This document shows, piece by piece, positions 7,772 to 14,443 of a stretch of 16,274 nucleotides of DNA. The notes beneath the pieces are model-generated. The model ran no database searches. It was not told the origin of the DNA and worked only from the letters and a program-made list of their open reading frames with translations. How positions within the stretch are numbered: position 1 is the first letter of the stretch; each line of letters opens with the position of its first letter. Where the stretch lies: contig MU602855.1 of assembly GCA_025201865.1 (NCBI GenBank), positions 24,961 to 41,234 on the forward strand, given 5' to 3'. The position numbers and the translations under genes were made by a program. This DNA comes from Ramicandelaber brevisporus. Taxonomy: Eukaryota; Kickxellomycota; Ramicandelaberales; Ramicandelaberaceae.

Positions 7772-8514
7772 GATGGCAGTTCTGTTTGCTGGCGTTGCTC
7801 GCGATTGTAACAGCCAGAGTGCTGGCAAACACAGAGAAGGTCATCTTCAGGACAAGCGCGATCAGCAAGGAACGATCTCTGCTGACAGACGAGCTCAGCA
7901 CTACTGATAAACACGCGCTGTGCCATGCCATTCAGCAGCTTGGTCGACTGAATGGGCCATCTGCAAAGTTGCGATGGAGGAGAAGATATCACGGCACGGA
8001 ATCACCACTGTCGAAGATTGACGTGTTTGTACTGGATGAATTGCAACCTGATGCGTCGTATGAAGTTCGTGTCTGCTATCCTGGCTCAACTCCAATGGAC
8101 GCTGACCTCGATGCTGGTGTTTTGGATTCAAAGAAACTGGGGTTAACATCGAAGGATCTCTTTAAGCTGCTCAATGTCAGCCCTCGTGACGGTAAACATG
8201 CCAGCTGCAATCTGGATGAGATGCACTTTGTGACCATCAATTTTACGGAATATGCAGTGCGTCCAAAGTGGTTTGATGCGAGTGAGGCCGAGTTTGTCTA
8301 CGATGTGATCCTGGAAAGCGTTGTACTAGGTGGAGTTCCAACGAGTACTTTGCCAATGATTGCCTACTTGACTGTGCTGTTACTGATTGCCATCTTCTTC
8401 GTCAGACCTCGCATCTTGAGAGCATTTACTAGCATCATCACAACCGAATATACAACCGAGTATGCATCTGAACATGCGTCGTCATTGCCCAAACATCATT
8501 CTAAAAGCATTTAA
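7762..8514 (+). CDS. Type I single-pass membrane protein, unknown family
   Basis: A 250-residue protein that I do not recognise. The N-terminus is a signal peptide (MRVRWQ, hydrophobic LLALLAIVTA, cleavage near residue 22). A lumenal or extracellular domain of about 170 residues follows, containing SYEVRVCYPGSTP (about 99-111) and a probable N-glycosylation site N-F-T (about 160). One transmembrane helix lies at about 196-214 (PMIAYLTVLLLIAIFFV), followed by Arg-Pro-Arg and a short cytosolic tail with a TTEYTTEYASEHAS repeat. Topology suggests a type I protein of the ER or later secretory pathway. The frame extends to a GTG at 7753, but the first in-frame ATG is 7762, with G at -3. A four-codon upstream frame overlaps this start. 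It converges on the GST gene with only 32 bp between stops. Confidence 0.8.
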   Translation: MRVRWQFCLLALLAIVTARVLANTEKVIFRTSAISKERSLLTDELSTTDKHALCHAIQQLGRLNGPSAKLRWRRRYHGTESPLSKIDVFVLDELQPDASYEVRVCYPGSTPMDADLDAGVLDSKKLGLTSKDLFKLLNVSPRDGKHASCNLDEMHFVTINFTEYAVRPKWFDASEAEFVYDVILESVVLGGVPTSTLPMIAYLTVLLLIAIFFVRPRILRAFTSIITTEYTTEYASEHASSLPKHHSKSI

Positions 8515-8546
8515 AGAAGAAAAGCAATAACTGATCACATTAATCA

Positions 8547-9224
8547 TTACTCCAGATTAAGGAATGGACGCTCAGGTGAGAAGAGTCTGTATTGCAAAAT
8601 ACGGCCAGGGAATCCATCGTAATACACAGCAGTCTTTGGATGATGCTCAACATTCTCGAACACTTTGTTCAGCAATGGCGCAGCTTCTTCACTAATCGGC
8701 CCAGCCATGCCTTGACGACGCGCTGCAGAAATCAGTCCCACCGTCGCCAAATCCGCCAGCGACAATCTCTCGCCAACGTAATATCCATTGCCGTCATGGT
8801 TACGAGCCAAGATGCGCTCATGATGCTTTGCGAGAGTAGTTGCACGCTCTTCATAGACAGCTTTTGCGCGCTCCTTGTCTTCGACCGGGCCAAACCCATA
8901 GGAGATCAAAGCGTCGGTGGTACGCATGATGTGGGCATGGTACGACTCGATCAGCAGTGCTTCTTGAGGAGTGTCGCCGAGCAGGTCAAACTTGCGGGCC
9001 AGGTAGCGCTCGATAGTACCAGCGTCGGACAGAATGAACGGCTCTTTGCCCTCCTCTTCTTCAATGAGATAAGGGAAAACTCCATTGGGAGCCTTATCGC
9101 GTTCATCAGAGTCGCTGCCCTTGACGAGCTTGTCAGACCAGTCTGCGCCAGCGTAGATGAGGATGTTACGAGCAAGCTCAGCTCTGCCTGGGAAGGGTCC
9201 GTAAACAACGGTGTACTTGGTCAT
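8547..9224 (-). CDS. Glutathione S-transferase family protein
   Basis: A 225-residue cytosolic GST, the usual length for the family, which conjugates glutathione to electrophiles or reduces peroxides. The N-terminal thioredoxin-like domain has the candidate catalytic Tyr8 (VVYGPFPGRAELAR, comparable to YF..RGRAE of sigma/pi GSTs), the cis-proline in VFPYL (Pro51), and a glutathione-contact motif LSDAGTIERYLARKF with Ser66-Asp67. The helical C-terminal domain has the GNGYYVGERLSLADL folding motif (about 145-159). Substrate class cannot be assigned from sequence; a sigma-like fungal GST is the best guess. The start is the first ATG, following a C-rich leader. It shares a tandem minus-strand arrangement with SDA1, which ends 322 bp upstream, and its stop lies 32 bp from that of the convergent membrane-protein gene. 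Confidence 0.88.
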   Translation of the reverse strand: MTKYTVVYGPFPGRAELARNILIYAGADWSDKLVKGSDSDERDKAPNGVFPYLIEEEEGKEPFILSDAGTIERYLARKFDLLGDTPQEALLIESYHAHIMRTTDALISYGFGPVEDKERAKAVYEERATTLAKHHERILARNHDGNGYYVGERLSLADLATVGLISAARRQGMAGPISEEAAPLLNKVFENVEHHPKTAVYYDGFPGRILQYRLFSPERPFLNLE

Positions 9225-9546
9225 CTTGGGGGAGGAGGGAGGTTAGGAAAGTTTAATAAGAGTGTGAAGTTTAGAGGTGTAGGACAGACAGAAGCCAGAG
9301 ATGAGTTGCGCTGTTCTTTGGCATGCACAAATTGGTGTGTATCCGCTCGGAATGCTCGGGGGAGAGAGAGAGAGAATAAAGCGAGAGAAATCAGATGGTG
9401 TTCCTGCTCAATAAGAAGACGTGACTGCTCTTCCCTTTCTTCTTCCTTCCTTTCTTCTCTTCTTCCTTTCGTTCGTTATAGCGATCCAATAATAAACAAA
9501 TCATTAAAAATAAGTAAACTTAGAAAGCAAACGAGCCAATGCTAGT
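9225..9546 (-). promoter_or_regulatory. Upstream region of the GST gene and 3' flank of SDA1
   Basis: No gene is seen. It contains a GA microsatellite at about 9360-9375 and a long C/T tract at about 9425-9475. Directly before the GST ATG on the minus strand is CCTAAC followed by a C/T run and AAG, which resembles a 3' splice site, but no good donor was found upstream, so a leader intron is not claimed. Confidence 0.4.
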
Positions 9547-12264
9547 TTAATGCTTCATCTTACGCTGCTTCTCCTTGGCTTCATGCTGAGTACGTTGCTT
9601 CTCGCGGAATGATCTCTTGCTCTTAACCTTGACAGCTTGCTTATGGGCAATCATCATAAAGTTCTTGTTGCGAGCCTTTTCACGGTTAGTAGTCGATGCA
9701 TTCGGGTTCTCGCGACGATGCTTGCCACGAGACGAGCCAAACTTGTCACGTCCTTCACGGCCCTCATGAACACCAGCGAGACGTTCCTCCTTGGTCATCT
9801 TGCGACGCTTGATACCAGCCATAATCTCGCTCTCATCAACAATATCGTTGAGATCACGCACAACAGAGGTTGCAGCGGGCTCAGATGCGGCTGAGGAGGC
9901 TGCTGTAGAGGTGGCGGCACGCTTGCGCTTGGAGACACCGCTGAGAGCCTCGGCTTGGCGCTTGGCCTTGAGCTTCTGAATAAGCTCGAAATCGCGTGGC
10001 GTGATAACCTTGATTTGCTCGAGTGGTGCTGACTTCTTGCTTGATGCAGAAGTGGCTGTGGTGGCAGCTGAGGCGGTCGATGGAGCTGCGGACACGACAG
10101 ATGCAGTATCATCTTCGTCACCAACTTCATCATCATCTTCATCTTCATCTTCGCCATCATCAGATTCACCACTGACTGATTCCCATTCGCTGTCCTTCTC
10201 TTCATCATCATCTTCTTCTTCAACATCGCTGTCAGATGGCATTGAGGCTTCTTCCCAGCCAGCCCATTCATCTTCCTCAGCAGCAGCAGCAGCAGCAGCA
10301 GCAGTAGCGGCAGTAGCCTTGCTCTTCTTATCTCCATTTCTATCTTCATCTTCATCCTCATCGCTGGATGACTCAATGTTAAATGTAGCTTCATTATCAG
10401 AGTGGTTCACTGTGACCCATTCACCATCAGAATCACTATCGTCATCATCATTTTGAATCCAAGCACTATCGCTGTCATCATCCTGGTTATCAATGTCACT
10501 TTCACCTTCGCCAAATTCTCTGCGAGCTTCTTCCAGCAACTCAATACCATCAACACGCTGGCTAACTGGAGCAGCGCCATAAACCAATCTGCTCTTGGAG
10601 ACCTCCTCATCTCTTGCAGTTCCATCCTGGTTGTAGCCCATTGTAGCCAGTTTACCTCTGTCACGCGACTTCAGCATGCCTGGGTTAATTTCACGGAACA
10701 ATGCAATCAACGATCTGGCTCCATTCATAACTCCCTTGTTGCGATGCTCCTTGTAGGTAGTCAGGTCATGCAACAAATCTTCACTCATGGCCAATGGACA
10801 GCGTGCACTGATTTCACGAATGGCATTCAAACCCGCAGCCATGACTTCAGGAGCACATCTGTCCGTTACAAAGTTATTAGCCAGATGCATCAACAGCACT
10901 GAGATATCCTCGGGTGGAACCAATGAGTGGCACGCAGTTGCAGTCAGTGCCAGGATCTGAGTCACATCTCTCTGGTGAGGCTGCAAATATCTCATCAAGA
11001 ATGGATACAGCGATGGCAAGTGCAGCTGATGATGTCCAATAACACGTGCAATCAATCTCAATAGCACCAGCTTAATCTCAAACTTTTCATTAGATGCGGC
11101 ATTAACAGTGCGACGTCCTCCGCTGCCGTTAACACCGTGGCTGTTATTAGTATTGGATACAGCGCCATCAACCACAATAACAGATCTGCCATGAACACGT
11201 GCAAACAGCTTCTCAACAAAGCCTTGAGGATCGTTCAGCAGAGCAATTGCAGAAAAGTTGCCATTTCCAGTGTTGCCCTTATTGCCTTTACCTTTAGAAT
11301 TCAGCTTGGCCACAGCCTTCTCATACTTGCGCTGTCTAGACTTTGTCTTCTTGGTGACTGTTTTGGCGCGGCCCAATCTGGCCAAATCAGCCTGAGTCAT
11401 TCTAGAGCCAGTGGTCCACATTTCATCTTCAGACTCGTCATCCTCATTATCACTGCCCTTGTTGTTGCCTCTGTCGGCGGCTGATGAAGTGAAGAAATGG
11501 GCGGCAGTTGACATAACTTTAGTTACTGGCGATAAACAGGCCTGTGCAATAATGTTGACAGTCTTTGCATCATTCCATACATTTTTGCGATACAATTCAA
11601 TACAAACCTCAAGACTCTTCTTTGCTGCAATCGCACTGTCTCCAGCCAAATCACTCTGTTTCTGCCTGTTTACTGCTCCACTGCCGTTGCTGTTGCTGTT
11701 GCTGTTACTGCTGCTCTTTTCATTTGGCTGGTCAGCAGTGTCAGCAGACAGAATGATATTAAACATGAACCCTTGCAATTCTCTGTTCAGCTTGTTGTTC
11801 TTGTGTTTATGATTGGTCACTCGAATGTCATTCACAATATGTCCATATAACAAATCACGCAGCTCTCTATCAGGGCAGCGGAACAGTGTAAAGAACAATG
11901 GCAATGTTCTGTGGTTTGAAATAACATCTCGGTTTCTCAATAGCATTAAACTCTGCACCATTGCTTTACGCAGAACACTGTCCAACACTGAATGATGCTT
12001 CGACAATAAATCAATCAAATGGTTTGGGAATTCCTTGGTATCGTTTGGATAGACTGGCGCAACCTGTGCAATGAATGCAAGCTGCTCTGCAAACTTTGAA
12101 GACTCGTCATCTGGACGCAGCTTGAAGATCTCAAGCAGCTCCAAGTAGTGCTTCCACTGCTGAAGGAACTCGTCGCGATACGAAAGACTGTCCCGCTTGA
12201 TCTTGTTCTGCAGGCTGGGAAGGTCGTGGATCTTCTCGGTCGCTGCTACTCTTTTCTTAGCCAT
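9547..12264 (-). CDS. SDA1: SDA1 ribosome-biogenesis protein
   Basis: Nucleolar/nuclear factor needed for 60S subunit maturation and export; in yeast its loss also arrests cells in G1. The 905-residue protein opens with the family hallmark: LPSLQNKIKRD, SYRDEFLQQWKHY, LLEIFKL and FIAQVAPVYP (residues 15-73), then RCPDRELRDLLY and NNKLNRELQGFMFN. A second conserved block runs from about 393 to 550 (FEIKLVLLRLIARVIG, QRDVTQILALTATACHSLVPPEDI, TTYKEHRNKGVMNGARSLI, LFREINPGML). The C-terminus FMMIAHKQAVKVKSKRSFREKQ is typical. It is longer than human (687) or yeast (767) SDA1 owing to Asn/Ser-, Gly- and Ala-rich inserts and a long acidic region (about 585-720). The start is the first ATG. A minus-strand TATA box lies at 12498-12505. 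Confidence 0.94.
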   Translation of the reverse strand: MAKKRVAATEKIHDLPSLQNKIKRDSLSYRDEFLQQWKHYLELLEIFKLRPDDESSKFAEQLAFIAQVAPVYPNDTKEFPNHLIDLLSKHHSVLDSVLRKAMVQSLMLLRNRDVISNHRTLPLFFTLFRCPDRELRDLLYGHIVNDIRVTNHKHKNNKLNRELQGFMFNIILSADTADQPNEKSSSNSNSNSNGSGAVNRQKQSDLAGDSAIAAKKSLEVCIELYRKNVWNDAKTVNIIAQACLSPVTKVMSTAAHFFTSSAADRGNNKGSDNEDDESEDEMWTTGSRMTQADLARLGRAKTVTKKTKSRQRKYEKAVAKLNSKGKGNKGNTGNGNFSAIALLNDPQGFVEKLFARVHGRSVIVVDGAVSNTNNSHGVNGSGGRRTVNAASNEKFEIKLVLLRLIARVIGHHQLHLPSLYPFLMRYLQPHQRDVTQILALTATACHSLVPPEDISVLLMHLANNFVTDRCAPEVMAAGLNAIREISARCPLAMSEDLLHDLTTYKEHRNKGVMNGARSLIALFREINPGMLKSRDRGKLATMGYNQDGTARDEEVSKSRLVYGAAPVSQRVDGIELLEEARREFGEGESDIDNQDDDSDSAWIQNDDDDSDSDGEWVTVNHSDNEATFNIESSSDEDEDEDRNGDKKSKATAATAAAAAAAAEEDEWAGWEEASMPSDSDVEEEDDDEEKDSEWESVSGESDDGEDEDEDDDEVGDEDDTASVVSAAPSTASAATTATSASSKKSAPLEQIKVITPRDFELIQKLKAKRQAEALSGVSKRKRAATSTAASSAASEPAATSVVRDLNDIVDESEIMAGIKRRKMTKEERLAGVHEGREGRDKFGSSRGKHRRENPNASTTNREKARNKNFMMIAHKQAVKVKSKRSFREKQRTQHEAKEKQRKMKH
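10278..10304. repeat. (CAG)x9 triplet repeat inside SDA1
   Basis: Nine perfect CAG triplets on the plus strand, read as GCT on the minus strand, encode the polyalanine run at about residues 655-662 between acidic segments of SDA1. Confidence 0.88.
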
Positions 12265-12497
12265 TTGCCTGCTAATCTCGCTAATCTCGCTGTACCTGCT
12301 GTACTTGTATTTTTATTTTCTTTTTCTTTCTTTTTAATTTCGGGATCAGAAGAACAAGCAAGCTGAAAATGAAACAGATATTGAATAAACTCGCTGAAAT
12401 AATTTCTGAGTAGGCAAAATGCACGTTAAGAAGCGGCTGGCTTAGGTGCAACTAAATTGTAGACACCGGTCACTGTTCAGGATAATTCATTTGTCAG

Positions 12498-12505
12498 TTT
12501 ATATA
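12498..12505 (-). promoter_or_regulatory. TATA box (TATATAAA) upstream of SDA1
   Basis: TATATAAA on the minus strand, 234 bp before the SDA1 ATG and within the 287-bp gap to the next gene. The ten-base context GTATATAAAC is identical to that at 5747-5756. The resulting leader of about 200 nt would contain a TTTCATTTTCAG 3'-splice-like site at 12361-12372, but no strong donor was found. The gap also holds a GCTAATCTC tandem near 12269-12286. Confidence 0.5.
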
Positions 12506-12551
12506 CACTATTAAAAGGAGACACAGCCATTATGTGTGTTTAAGTTACCGG

Positions 12552-13820
12552 TTAAAGTGGCTCGCTGCGTACAAATTGAAAGGTGAGATTGGTATCGTGT
12601 GCAGTTTCAAACGAAATCGCTCCATACGTTGCATCAAACCACGTGATATTAGCAACACCCCTTTTGTTAGTTGTCTTTGTCATAATCACCAAGTAATTGA
12701 ATACCTTGTGACGTCTAAAAACAACACGTTGATCTTCAGTAGGGATATCATTGCCTTTCAAAACTGCCCTCGGACTGTCACCTTCATAATCATTATCCTC
12801 CCTCACCTCCCCAGATAAATAGCGACCATCTGATCCATCTTTGAGAGCCTCACGAAGGTACCATCTTCCGTCAACCATTCTTACTCTAAACGCACTAACC
12901 TCTTTTGCATCACGTGGTGCTCCGTAAAGAGTAGATTCAGATACATCTACTGAGCCAGCGGCTTCAAAAAGATCAATGTGAACCACATCACCATCTTTCA
13001 ACTCGGTACCATCCATAGCGTACAGCTTGCCATCACATTCGTCTTCATTCAAAAAGCTCTCAACATATTCTGCATTCAGATCAGCCCAGTATATTTTGTC
13101 GATGCACTCTTCCGCCATTTCTTTAAGTTTGCCAAACACTGATGGGTCAGAGCGCAAGACGTTGACAATATGCTGGCGATTATCATCATAACATTTAAAT
13201 ACTTCCCCAGTGCTCATGTTAACAAATCGCGACGTTACTTCATCGTCACTAATGGTGAAGAAATCCTGGTTCAGTCTGCATTCATATGTTCTGACACGCT
13301 CAATCAATGCGCTGATATCCTGCAAATCAACCTCGCTCATATTCTGGATCAAGTATGGATAATAATCCGTTGAGTATTCACGTCTGATAACAAAGTCCAA
13401 TATCAGGTCAAAATCCAGTCCAGCGGGAATAAACACTGCATGTGGCGGTTTCGAGTCACCCGTTCTGAGCAATCCGTCTGATGACTGTGTACCAGTGGCC
13501 TTGTTGATGCAGTGTGTAAATGCCTCCGTGAACGCAGTGCCAGAGCGCTGGTAATGGAGATAGTAGATAACCTTGCGGTGATGACCGTACGCACACTTGA
13601 ATGAACGCATAGTCTGGCGCTCGACAAAGAGGAAGTATGTGCCGTAGAACACGGCGAAGAAGATCACTCCTGGCTCAAGATCTCGAGCAAGAGCGTGGAG
13701 ATCAGGGTCAAAAGAATTCACTGAACGGTATTCGCTTTCTTCGTACGACCATATACCACGCCAGCAGTCGTTGTCTTTTGGATAGTGACGCGGGATAAAC
13801 ACTGCGTAGTTCTTGTTCAT
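12552..13820 (-). CDS. Hypothetical protein, possible beta-trefoil C-terminus
   Basis: A 422-residue protein I do not recognise. The frame opens at a TTG at 13847; the first ATG (G at -3) gives MNKNYAVFIPRHYPKDNDCW. No signal peptide is seen. A hydrophobic patch, GVIFFAVFYGTYFLF (51-65), looks more like a beta sheet core than a membrane helix because aromatic and polar residues interrupt it. The middle is helical and acidic. From about 285 to 421 there are repeated beta-strand-like blocks (SAFRVRMVDGRWYLRE, DGRYLSGEV, VVFRRHKVFNYLVIM, AISFETA, LTFQFV) whose spacing resembles fascin-like or ricin-B-like beta-trefoils; this is inference from pattern only. Divergent from the zinc-finger gene, 543 bp between start codons. 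It may be a lineage-specific gene. Confidence 0.7.
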   Translation of the reverse strand: MNKNYAVFIPRHYPKDNDCWRGIWSYEESEYRSVNSFDPDLHALARDLEPGVIFFAVFYGTYFLFVERQTMRSFKCAYGHHRKVIYYLHYQRSGTAFTEAFTHCINKATGTQSSDGLLRTGDSKPPHAVFIPAGLDFDLILDFVIRREYSTDYYPYLIQNMSEVDLQDISALIERVRTYECRLNQDFFTISDDEVTSRFVNMSTGEVFKCYDDNRQHIVNVLRSDPSVFGKLKEMAEECIDKIYWADLNAEYVESFLNEDECDGKLYAMDGTELKDGDVVHIDLFEAAGSVDVSESTLYGAPRDAKEVSAFRVRMVDGRWYLREALKDGSDGRYLSGEVREDNDYEGDSPRAVLKGNDIPTEDQRVVFRRHKVFNYLVIMTKTTNKRGVANITWFDATYGAISFETAHDTNLTFQFVRSEPL

Positions 13821-14363
13821 TGCTTGTTGAAGTAGTTGGTAGAACAAGGAGAGCAGGGAGAGATAGAGAGAACACAGTTACAGTTTGGAGGCACCCAGTT
13901 TATTTGCTCCTGCATACTGACTGATCGGAGTATTAATGTAGTGATTTGTTCCGCAGCCAATTGTTCAGTTTCAGATACAACAATAACAGCACAAACCAGA
14001 TCGACTGTTAATCGAGTAGACCAACATGTCATCCAGTAACAGCTCAACTACGCCGTGTTCTCTGCTATCCACAAGCGATGTACTAACCTTACATCGTCAT
14101 GTCGAGTTAGTGGATAGTATTGTTATTGTGGTAACAGACCGGCAACAGCAGTCAGGAATCAACACTTAACTATCGTTGACAATGAATGTCTTTTGTATTT
14201 GTTGACAGGTCGATTTTATTCGCTTTTGCTTTGATTCCCACACGAAAGGAGGTGACTGGTTTGCTCTCTCTGATCTCAACTACTCGACTGAAGACTGACT
14301 ACTACCAACAACAGCAGCGACAGAACAGAACAGTAGATCTACCCAGCAACCAGCCAGCCAGTT
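13821..14363. promoter_or_regulatory. Divergent upstream region of the orphan gene and the zinc-finger gene
   Basis: No coding gene is supported in this 543-bp stretch. It contains a nested palindrome at 14065-14117 and, just before the zinc-finger gene, an open frame 14186-14377 that overlaps its start in another phase. That frame would act as an upstream ORF if transcription begins before 14186. A TTTTGTATTTGTTGACAG run ending at 14209 resembles a 3' splice site, so a leader intron that removes these ATGs is possible. Confidence 0.4.
14065..14117. repeat. Nested inverted repeat (cruciform-like)
   Basis: Outer arms CTATCCAC (14065-14072) and GTGGATAG (14110-14117) are perfect reverse complements. 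Nested inside are CGATGTA (14076-14082) and TACATCG (14090-14096), also perfect, around a 7-nt loop. It lies roughly midway between two divergent genes, 245 bp from one ATG and 247 bp from the other. Confidence 0.75.
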
Positions 14364-14402
14364 ATGTCGACCGTTAAGATCAAGACAGAGCCAACAGCAA
14401 CA

Positions 14403-14443
<41 letters not shown>

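Noticed and set aside
9225-9260. 3'-splice-like sequence directly before the GST ATG
   Set aside because: No convincing donor upstream; a C-rich leader explains it as well.
14186-14377. 63-codon frame overlapping the zinc-finger start
   Set aside because: No protein features. It matters at most as an upstream ORF and is mentioned under the upstream region.
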